Source: Dermacentor variabilis
Lineage: Eukaryota; Arthropoda; Arachnida; Ixodida; Ixodidae
Assembly: GCF_050947875.1 (NCBI RefSeq)
Contig: NC_134568.1
Span: forward strand, 200,494,043-200,558,042
Reading direction: 5' to 3'
DNA: 64,000 nucleotides
Below the pieces are notes generated by a model, which saw only the letters and a program-made list of their open reading frames with translations, did not search any database and was not told where the DNA came from. Numbering within the stretch: position 1 is the first letter of the stretch; each line of letters starts with the position of its first letter. Of the stretch, positions 43,805 to 52,500 are shown in pieces. The position numbers and the translations under genes were made by a program.

Positions 43805-43866
43805 TGCCCCTCCCCCTATGTAATGCCCCTGTGGGCCCTAGCTAGGGTAACAGAATAAAGAATAAT
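43805..43866 (+). mobile_element. LINE 3' end, about 60 bp
   Basis: ATGCCCCTCCCCCTATGTAA, then TGCCCCTGTGGGCCCTAG, then GGTAACAGAATAAAGAATAA has the look of a tick LINE 3' terminus (C-rich UTR and A-rich short-repeat tail). It lies exactly between two gypsy remnants. Assignment is by resemblance from memory. Confidence 0.4.
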
Positions 43867-44290
43867 ATTGTTACGCGAACGATGGAGTGAACAAGAAAGA
43901 CCATTCACAATGTATACGGCAGCGCTGGCCAGTTCCGCCGACAGCTCGAGCGAGACTCAGGAACAGTTCGTCCTCGTCGGGGCGCCCGCGCCCAACATGC
44001 GATCAATCAACGCAATAAGCATGTAGCATTATCCCCGGCCTCAGAAGCACCGTTCCGGTGCGTCTAAATATCGGTGTTCACAGGAGAGTAATAGGGTTTG
44101 AGGCGTGCGACATGCACAACGTTAGTGGAATGCGAGGCAGATGAGGCTCTGGCATTGACTGGGGCGATTTCACATGTAACTGCATGAAGTAACTGCATGG
44201 AGTAACTGCACGCAGCATTCGGTATGGGCCTGTTTACTGAGACAATATGTCTGACGTCATAATTGGCTGGAATCTGCTCTTACAAACAGT
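43867..44290 (-). mobile_element. Ty3/gypsy remnant, integrase C-terminus and part of the 3' LTR
   Basis: The minus strand reads RASSASHSTNVVHVARLKPYYS (near 44090-44150), the typical end of gypsy Pol, followed by a stop and non-coding sequence that probably includes part of an LTR. The position is upstream of the RNase H/integrase remnant at 42280-43800, so this is the end of a different element. A three-fold short repeat (TAACTGCATGAAG-like) lies at about 44171-44213. Confidence 0.6.
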
Positions 44291-46489
44291 TATAGAATAA
44301 ATCTGTCTTGTGAATAAGCGCTCGTTTTAAGCGTTTTGCCTAGTGCGTAGCGGCCCATTTATGGTCACTTTCGTACGAGGACCGCTCATCGACCTTTAAA
44401 ATGGAGTTATATTTATACCTACGAAGAATTCTGGTAGTTTAAGTCTTCCTCATTCTGTTTTAGATACCTCGGCCTGTGTTCACAAAAAACAAAACAAAAA
44501 GAACCTTTTACGCTATGGAATAGATCGTAAGAGCAAGTTCCAGCCAATCCTGATGCTGGACTTATTAGTGAAGGCTGCCGGTTAAAGTCAAAGAGTAAAC
44601 TTACGAACGAAAAACTTTGTAAATACGGCCTTTCAACTTTCTATAATGTCATGTTTTCTTTGTAACGCAGTTATCGTAAGCGTTGTTGCGAGGCCTACGT
44701 AGTTATTAGACTTGAGTTCGATCCCTACTTTCTGCTTGAAATTAGATATTGGTTTAGAACATGGCACACTTCGGTAGGTCAAGATTAACGTACAAACTGT
44801 CGCAAAAAAGCGAACAACCCACCATTCGTTGGGACATACTACAAGTGCTGGAAAGTGCTGATATATGGGAAGGTTCGCAGAAAAGTTATACGGACCTAAA
44901 CTTATGCCTCTAACAATCCCCTCTTATTCTTTAGTTACTCGTGTAGTTGTTTACTCATGTGGTCAGGTTGTTTGGATTTCATTGTAATTGTGCTATTTTT
45001 TTTGTACGCGGTGCCGTATTTAACCTTTGTAGTGTTTGCATTTCGCAGCTGGCAAATATTTTGATTTGGTAATCGATTAGTGTTTGAACTTTGCGCGTCG
45101 CTTTAGTTCTTTCTATTAAACTTGCATCTGCGCATGATACCATTAGCGATTGCTGTTCCTTTTTCAAGTCCTAAAGCTTGCTTCCATGGTTGAAAAGAGA
45201 AACGGAAAGGAAGGTCATTAAAAGTATCTGCACTTGCCGACCATTCGCACACGGAGAGAAATCGCGCTTTCTCTTTTGATTTTCTTACTTTGCAGGCTAT
45301 GAGCGTGAAAAAATAAAAAATAGAAGAAAGGAAGGCTTTTCAAGTCACGTCATGGCCGAGGGAACCATTGTCACAGCGGTTAAACGGCTCTTTGAAACGC
45401 ACTTTATAGCGGAGCAATAGCGTCAGACGCGCACTAAAACTTGCGCTTTTCTTCTCGCTTGAAGAAAGCTGCAGATGGACGATAAAGATGTTTACAGGAA
45501 GAAATAAATACAGCAAAAAGTGACTGAATTTTTACGATGTTTGGCCGACTTACCACCGTGATTCGGGTCCTCATATACATCACACCATAGCGCGGAAGAA
45601 ACTGAAGATTTTGATTACTGAGCACGCCTTGAATTGAGCTCAACTCAACTCACGCCTTGGATCCCTTTGGTAGCGGGAGCAACGTCTCATCACAGCGCCA
45701 TATAGAAGCAGCTACGGCGGAGTTTCACAATAGCATCTTTTTTTTCTCCAGGGCAGATTATTTCAAGACGTTAAGACTTAATCGAAAGAACTTCTTAGTA
45801 CTGCAATGGTGGCGGTGCCATCGTGTTCCAAATTTTCTAAACATGAATGCAAGCGTCGCTACAAAAGCGACAACTCACCGAGAATTTATTGCATAGCCTT
45901 AGCAAAGTGTCGGTCGCAGTTCGCAGATACCGTCACACGTGGCCGCTTGACGCTGTGGGGCTGTAAATGCTGAGCAAAAATAATAATATACGCAACTGCT
46001 ACATTCGCTTACCATGTGATGTCCCGTCTAGCGCTCAGAGTTCAAAATAGCATTTTCTATATATCTTGTCGCAGCACATTTCGCCAGTGCAGCCCGACAG
46101 TGAGCTTAATAAGAAGTTTTCGCTGCGCGCATGTACGCGGTATACCTGCATGGTCCTTGCAACATACAGCGTGTTTGCGGTTGAATTCTGCCCAGGAAAG
46201 TGTACACTGCGCAAGACGAAGGCACGGGAAAGCACACGTGACGCAAGACAGAGGGACACGGTTGGAAAGTATTCTGAGTCTGCTCGGAGGAGTTAGTCGC
46301 ACCAAACCGAGGCACCTACCTCTTTTTTTTTTTCCTGTCAAGGCTCGTTAGGTTTCCCAGTGGCATAAGCGAAAACTGCGACGTAGGCAGACTCACAGTT
46401 TGTCCACGTCTGCCGCCGTTAAATTCAAACGCGCAAGCATCGCCAGCAAAAGGCAGCAGAGATGGGGTGTCGGCTTTACCTCGTAGGGC
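44291..46489. other. No recognised gene
   Basis: About 2.2 kb of AT-rich unclassified sequence. Only short frames without family motifs. Confidence 0.5.
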
Positions 46490-46700
46490 TGACAGGTGCT
46501 GCAGAGCGGTGTTGCTGTCTTACTGTGCTAAGACTGAAGAATATCCTTGTAGCACCACGGTTTCTCGTAACATCACGCTTGAAGCCTCAGAAGCGAAAAG
46601 CAGTTAAGAATTAAGTTCACAATCGTACGCGGGTTCGAACCAAGAAAGCCACGGTTCTGAGACGGGTGCTCTACCACTTCTCCACAACCGCATTGCATTT
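46490..46700 (-). mobile_element. tRNA-derived SINE or tRNA pseudogene
   Basis: On the minus strand, GGTTGTGGAGAAGTGGTAGA (46670-46689) resembles a pol III A box. GGTTCGAACCC (46631-46641) is a perfect B box, about 55 bp downstream. The intervening GTCTCAGAACCGTGG can form a weak anticodon-type stem. The acceptor stem does not close, so a functional tRNA is unlikely. The sequence after the B box (TACGATTGTGAACTTAATTC and on) would be the SINE body. Not the Ruka family. Confidence 0.5.
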
Positions 46701-47224
46701 GCAGTGTAAAAGAATAATCGCGCTCTAGGCCTACTCCCCGGGTCCGCAAAATGGTTTTAAATGATCACACTGAAGATAGCATCTGAAAATATAAAATCCA
46801 TTCTTTCATGACTGAAATCAAGGCTCAGAGAAAGAGTTGCAGAAAAGAAAAGACAGAGACGAGGAGAAAAGGGTGAGGAGAGAAATTGATGGGGCGTCGT
46901 CAGAGGAGGCTGGCTCGACGAGGCTATAGCTGCCTGGCGTCGTGCTCCCTCGAATTTCTTTCCAGTCCTCCACGGCACCAAAAAGTCGGCGCGAAAGCTA
47001 CATTGATTGCGTTCGGTTGAACTACGATTCACGAGAGCATTGCTCAAAGTGCGGCTTATCTCGTCGTTTTCGAAGGTTGCGCTGAACGCTGAGCATTTGG
47101 TAAGTCCAGTCACTCCGCAGAAGCGACAGGAGTACCACTCATTCTAGAAATCTTTACAAGCGTAGATGTACAGCACGACCAGCAAATGACCAGTGCCCTG
47201 ATGTCACTTGCACTGAACGCCAGC
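46701..47224. other. No recognised gene
   Basis: Purine-rich on the plus strand around 46800-46880. A 118-residue minus-strand frame (46757-47113) has no recognised motif. Confidence 0.4.
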
Positions 47225-47600
47225 CAACAAGTGCGTACTTGCACGGTCGCGCGCGCCGTATCTTGAAAGGGATCTGCAGATGGCTCATACCTTTGCGCAC
47301 GCTCTGTTCTCGCCGCTCTTGTGTTGAAGCGGTAGACCGCACGAAGGACACTTCGCTCGCTGCTGCTGCCGCGCTTACTCACACCGGCGTTTTGACAGCG
47401 AGTGTGCGCGCTCACCGAGTGGGATGTGTTCTAGTTTGTTTGCGCTGACACCATGCTTGTCAATTCACTGAGTGAGCAAATGTTTCCAAGTTTATACGGC
47501 CGATAAAACTAGTATCATTACTTCGTATAGCTCTCTACAAATTGGCTATCGCAATCGATGCTTCGCGAAACTGCGATTTTTTTGTAGGTCAACAAAATAA
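47225..47600 (+). repeat. Unclassified interspersed repeat, uninterrupted copy
   Basis: Shares CGCTCGCTGCTGCTGCC, CAGCGAGTGTGCGCG, CACCATGCTTGTCAAT, AAGTTTATACGGCCG, TACTTCGTATAGCT and ATCGCAATCGATGCTTCGC with 38320-38576 plus 40405-40450, in the same order and on the same strand. Here nothing separates GCTCTCTACAAATTGGC from TATCGCAATCG, so this is the LINE-free version of the repeat. Confidence 0.7.
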
Positions 47601-47604
47601 ACAG

Positions 47605-47765
47605 TACTCGCTCAGAGTCACTCATAAAATATATATTAGGCTTGCTCATTCCGCCTCAGATTCACCAAAATTCTACTCAGCCAGGCTCACTCAGACTCAC
47701 ACTCTCGAGTCAGTCTGAGTCTGAGTGAGTGCCACTCACTCAGACTCAGACTGAGTGCCAAAGGG
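47605..47765. repeat. Degenerate ACTCA/TGAGT-rich low-complexity tract
   Basis: Many imperfect copies of CACTCAGACTCA on both strands, including a local palindrome around CTGAGTGAGTGCCACTCACT (about 47728-47748). Confidence 0.7.
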
Positions 47766-48217
47766 CGAACCACGCAAGCAGCACTCGACCTCGTCGTCTT
47801 CTCTTGTTAAGAAATTTTTTTGTAAGCTTACTGCAAAAACGCTTGTATGTGGTCACATCGAAGGTATAGCATAAAACTATGAAATTCCTTGTTTATTTAC
47901 AGTAAAATTCTTGTTAAATTGAAATCGCGTAAACGGAAGTGCCGCTTAAACGGAACATCCTATAAGTCGGTTGGTTAGTATTTAGCTAATGCAAAAGAGA
48001 AAATAAGAACCATTGGTTAATCGTAACCAACTCTATAAGCGGAACCACAGAAACAAGCTCTAGAGGATCTTTTTTTAGAAAAAGGCAGGATCTGAAATAT
48101 CCTTTTCTTTCGACACTTATCCAGAAAGCCAGCGTTAAAAGGCCCCTCACCAGGTCTGGCCATATTGAGCTGATAAGCGCAGGGCATACAAAGCGCGCTA
48201 ACTATCGCGTCTGCTAG
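47766..48217. other. No recognised gene
   Basis: Unclassified sequence left of the palindromic element. No supported frame. Confidence 0.4.
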
Positions 48218-48368
48218 AGGTTCATTCACACTAGACCAACACGACACCGATTTCGATCTGCCGACTGTCGGTGATAGTATTTTTTCCTTCGTGTCGGCGT
48301 GTCTGTCACACTGTAGCGACGCCGACGATCTGCCGACGGTCGGCGGAGAGCTCGGCGTCGGTAAAGCG
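48218..48368. mobile_element. Palindromic MITE-like element, left half (split by an LTR element)
   Basis: The left arm begins AGGTTCATTCACACTAGACC and continues through CGACACCGATTTCGATCTGC, CGACTGTCGG and TTTTTTCCTTCGTGTCGG. Its inverted partner is at 55239-55332. The element, about 240 bp without the insertion, has arms of about 95 bp that match at roughly 90 percent by eye. No coding sequence. Confidence 0.75.
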
Positions 48369-48518
48369 TGTTGCGTTTCGCCTGCGACACGTGGTTTTGC
48401 CGGCGCGACTGCGGCGGGGCGGCAGACATTTTGGCCCGATCGTCGTCGCCGCAACACTCATCGCCAGGTGTTTCCAGGCGCGACTGCGGCGATGCGACCG
48501 CCTAGGGATCATCCTCGC

Positions 48519-48686
48519 ATTCCAGTCATTGTGCCCGAAACAGGCGATGCCAAAGCAGGGATCTCATTCCAGTCATTGTGCCCGAAACAGGCGATGCCAA
48601 AGCAGGGATCTCGTTCCAGTCATTGTGCCCGAAACAGGCGATGCCAAAGCAGGGACCATCCTCTCATTACAGTCATTGTGTCCGAC
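48519..48686 (+). repeat. 47-bp tandem repeat inside the LTR U3 region, about 3.5 units
   Basis: The unit begins ATTCCAGTCATTGTGCCCGA and ends GCAGGGATCTC. Units are at 48519-48565, 48566-48612 and 48613-48652, with a diverged partial unit at 48667-48686 (ATTACAGTCATTGTGTCCGA). The same array is in the 3' LTR (54630-54797). Position upstream of the TATA box suggests an enhancer-like array; this is inference. Confidence 0.9.
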
Positions 48687-48829
48687 CGGCAGCGCCACGA
48701 CAGGGTGCTACGAGATCGTGCTCGACATGGTGCTACGGCATCGCTACGACAGTGTGCGTCACCATTAGCCCATTGTACATTCACGTGCTCGTCTTTTGAG
48801 GGGTTCCTTCTTGCCCTCAACTGCGAGAG

Positions 48830-48837
48830 TATAAAAA
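48830..48837 (+). promoter_or_regulatory. TATA box of the LTR promoter
   Basis: TATAAAAA, preceded by CTGCGAGAG. It lies about 110 bases before the AATAAA signal at 48948-48953, giving a plausible U3-R-U5 layout with transcription starting near 48860. Confidence 0.75.
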
Positions 48838-48947
48838 CAGCTGCCCCCGGACGCCAAAAGGAGGGCTCCGATTTCTTCTGTTGAGTGAAGTGCTCTCCCG
48901 TCTCTCTACTACGGTCAAACCTGACCGCCAACTCTTTGCGATGTTAA

Positions 48948-48953
48948 AATAAA
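48948..48953 (+). terminator. Polyadenylation signal AATAAA in the LTR
   Basis: AATAAA followed by a GT-rich stretch (CAAGTTGTTTCGTTGTT), as expected downstream of a poly(A) site. The copy in the 3' LTR (55059-55064) would be the one that ends element transcripts. Confidence 0.7.
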
Positions 48954-49126
48954 CAAGTTGTTTCGTTGTTACCAGTCGACTCATGCTTTGCCGGGACCTT
49001 CGGATGCTTCCAGTTGTACCCCAGGCCGCCAGGCCAACGCTACCCTTGGGGCTTGCGACCCAGGTACAACCACGGGCGTCAGCGCCGAGTTCCCAACAGA
49101 TCGTACCAGAAGTCCGATCCCAAACA

Positions 49127-49230
49127 TCTGGTTGGCAGCGGTGAGATCGCCTCCGACTTCAAACATGAGGTTGGCAGCGGTGAGATCGCCTCCGACTTCA
49201 AACAACTGTCTGCCAGCGGTGAGATCGCGA
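49127..49230 (+). promoter_or_regulatory. tRNA-Leu-like primer binding site within a 39-bp tandem repeat
   Basis: Two bases after the LTR the sequence TGGTTGGCAGCGGTGAGAT (49129-49147) resembles the complement of a tRNA-Leu 3' end. The 39-bp unit holding it (49127-49165) is repeated at 49166-49204 as GAGGTTGGCAGCGGTGAGAT, and partly again from 49205 as GTCTGCCAGCGGTGAGATCG. Only the first copy keeps a full TGG next to the LTR. The minus-strand relative has a similar primer site at 15096-15116. Confidence 0.7.
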
Positions 49231-49520
49231 CAACGGAGGCCAGCAGCGAAGAGATGCAGTTGACTGTATGCTGAGCAGCTCAACGACGATCCGGGAGCAG
49301 TGCAACGAGCCCTGTGTGACGACTGGTTGCCTGCAGCGGAACGACTGCGCGGAATTCCTGCCTGCGAGGTTTGGTGAGTGCGGGACTTTCTTCTTCTGAG
49401 CTTTGCCAGGCTTTTTGTTAGTGTCAGAAACAGAGCTGGTAATTGTGGTTGTCGTTGCTGCCGGGTTAGTTTGCGGCAAGACAATAGTAAGCAGTAGAGA
49501 AAGCAGCATTCAGAGCAGCC
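49231..49520 (+). other. Untranslated leader between primer site and gag-pol
   Basis: About 290 bp with no supported frame. The ATG at 49521 lies in the context AGAGCAGCCATGG, which is favourable for eukaryotic initiation. Confidence 0.6.
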
Positions 49521-52500
49521 ATGGATTTGAAGTCGTTGCGCAAACCGAAATTGTTGGAGCTTGCAAGAGAGTTGGGTCTGGATGTCTCGGACAAACTCAG
49601 AAAACCAGAACTGATAAAGGCTATTCTTGAGTTAGAGGCTGAGGATGACGAGCTGTCGGAATGCCTTGAGACCATTGAAGAGAGGGAGACTGCAAAAAGA
49701 CAGGAGCGCGAACTTAAAGAGCAAAAAGAAAAAGAAGAGCGTGAACGTAAAGAACAGAAAGAGCGAGAGCAACAAGAGCGTGACCGTCAACACGCTTTGG
49801 AAATGAAGCGTCTTGAGGTAGAGATGGAACGCGCTCGTAATGGAAGTCAGGCACACGGTGCAGGAGAACGCGTATTGTTCAAAATGACGGACCTGATGCG
49901 GCCGTTTAAGCTTGGAGAGGACATTGGTTTGTTCCTGGTTAACTTTGAGCGAACGTGCGAGAAGCAGGGGTTCTCTCGGGAAACGTGGCCACAGCGCTTG
50001 CTCACTTTGTTACCCGGCGAGGCGGCCGACGTAGTCGCTCGCTTGGATAGAGAGGAGGCAGAGGATTTCGACACAGTGAAATCGAGTCTTCTAAAAAAGT
50101 ACCGGCTGTCTGCGGAGGCGTTCCGTCGGAAGTTTCGGGAAAATGAGAAAGGCAAAAGTGAGTCATATACAGAGTTTGCGTATAGGCTTATGTCGAACAT
50201 GCAGGAGTGGCTCAAAGAAGAGAAAGCGTTTGGTGACCACGATAAAGTTCTGCAGTGCTTCGGGCTAGAACAGTTTTATAGTCGGTTACCGGAGAACGTG
50301 CGATACTGGGTCTTGGATAGGCCAGACGTGAGTACGGTGGCTAGAGCCGCTGAGCTAGCCGAGGAGTTTGTGACGCGCCGAGCTCGCGGAGCTAAGGACG
50401 GTCAAAAGGGTGAATTTGGCTCCAAGTTTGAGAGGCCAAAGTTCACACCCATGAGATTAAAGGGGGACACGCGTAGTGCGGATGCGAGCGAAAGCAGTCC
50501 GACCAAACGTAAAGAGACGGCGGCAGCCAAACGCAGAAAGCGGTTCGAGATGAGGCGAGCGCGCTTGTGTTATACGTGCCAGAAGCCGGGTCACTTTTCG
50601 GCGCAGTGTCCGGAAACAACACCAAAAGTTGTGTTTTTTTCAATAGGCAGCACTGACGAGAACATGAAGCTTCTCGAGCCTTACATGCGAGACCTCCTCG
50701 TGAACGGGAAAGAGTGCCGAGTGCTTCGCGATTCCGCAGCTACGATGGATGTAGTTCACCCATCTTACGTAGAACCCCATATGTTCACGGGCGAGTGCGC
50801 GTGGATCAGGCAAGCCGTGGAAGCTCATAGCGTGTGTCTGCCGGTAGCAAAAGTGCTTATTGAAGGACCTTTCGGAGCGCTTGAGACGGAGGCGGCAGTG
50901 TCATCTATGCTGCCACCCCAGTACCCGTACCTATTTTCAAACAGGTCCGATCACCTCCTGCGCGAGAAGGGGCTTTTGTTTGGTGAAGCTAGTGTTCAGG
51001 CCTTAACCAGATCGAAGGTTCGGGAGCTCGCTGCAAAGGCGGTAGTTGCGGGGCCGACGTTATCAAACATCGAAAAAGGGTCAGAGGCGCAGCAAGCTGA
51101 TATTCAGAGCACGCCCGAACTGAATAAACTAGAGTCTGTAACGTTAAAGGCGCCAGATACTGGAGAGGAAACGCCCGACACGGGAAAGTTAGAAGAGCTA
51201 TCTACTGATTTGCTCATCGCGCCTACGTCAGACGGACTTGATAGGTTGCTAAAAGTCAGCCGGTCGGCTTTGATAGCCGAGCAAAAAAAGGATGGCAGCC
51301 TGGAAAACATACGCTGCAATGTCAAAGAAGGTATCGCCAGGAAAACTGCGCGTTTTGTGGAAAGAGGTGGAGTCCTGTACCGGAAGTATCTAGACCGAAG
51401 AGGAGTGGAGTTCGATCAGCTGGTCGTGCCTCAATGCTATCGTCAGGATCTGTTGCGCTTGTCACATGGGGGTTCGTGGTCCGGACACCTAGGAGTTAAG
51501 AAAACTAAGGACCGTCTCTTGCAAGAGTACTATTGGCCAGGGTGTTTTCGGGACGCAGACCATTTCGTGAGGACATGTGACACTTGTCAGCGGGTGGGCA
51601 AACCAGGGGACAAATCGAGGGCGCCGTTGAAATTGGTACCTATCATTACGGAGCCTTTTAGACGGCTCGTTATTGATACTGTGGGACCTCTGCCGGTAAC
51701 AGCCACGGGGTACAGACACATTTTGACTGTGATCTGCCCAGCGACAAAGTTCCCTGAAGCAGTGCCGCTTAAAGAACTCAGCTCAGTTGAGATAGTTAAT
51801 GCACTACTGTCCATATTTGCGCGAGTTGGTTTTCCTGCGGAAATCCAATCAGATCAGGGCACAGTGTTTACTAGCGCTTTGACGACAACTTTTCTCGAAA
51901 GGTGTGGGGTAAAGCTGTTACACAGCTCAGTGTACCACCCACAGTCGAATTCCGTTGAGAAGCTCCACTCCGTCATGAAGCGCGTGTTGAGAGCGTTGTG
52001 TTTTGAACATCGAACTGACTGGGAGCTGTGTCTGCCTGGGGTGATGTTTGCTTTAAGGACCGCGCCGCATGCGGCTACGGGGTTTTCGCCAGCTGAACTG
52101 GTGTACGGTCGCTCGCTTCGATCTCCGCTTCGCATGCTTCGAGAATCATGGGAAGGTAGGGGCGACGACCCAGTCGTGGTGGAGTACGTACTTAAGCTCC
52201 TCGAACGCTTAAGAAGGGCACAGGAGTTGTCAGGTGAAGCAATGACAAAGGCCCAGCAGAGGGCCAAGGTTTATTATGATCGGACAGCCAGGGCCCGTCG
52301 TTTTGAGGTTGGCGATGAGGTCATGATATTGCGCACATCGCTAAACAACAAACTAGACGTGCAGTGGGAGGGCCCAGCACGAATTGTTCAGAAACTGTCG
52401 GACGTTAACTACGTGGTAAGTCTGCCAGGAAAGCGGAAAGCACAGCAAGTTTACCACTGTAATCTGCTCAAACCTTATAGACAAAGGGAAGCAGTGGTGT

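Larger units (their letters stand above)
48369..49126 (+). repeat. 5' LTR (758 bp)
   Basis: Starts TGTTGCGTTTCGCC and ends GATCCCAAACA. It contains three and a half copies of a 47-bp tandem repeat (48519-48686), a TATA box (48830-48837) and AATAAA (48948-48953). Offset to the 3' LTR is constant at 6111, so there are no length differences. Confidence 0.97.

Noticed and set aside
46610..46700. Functional tRNA gene on the minus strand
   Set aside because: The B box is perfect, but the acceptor stem does not pair and the anticodon arm is weak, so a SINE head or pseudogene is more likely.
48519..48686. CRISPR-like array of regularly spaced repeats
   Set aside because: Units are directly adjacent with no unique spacers, and the context is a eukaryotic LTR.
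48271..48884. Overlapping 160-200 codon frames around 48.3-48.9 kb, repeated at 54.3-55.0 kb
   Set aside because: They lie within the LTRs and reflect the 47-bp tandem repeat read in several frames.
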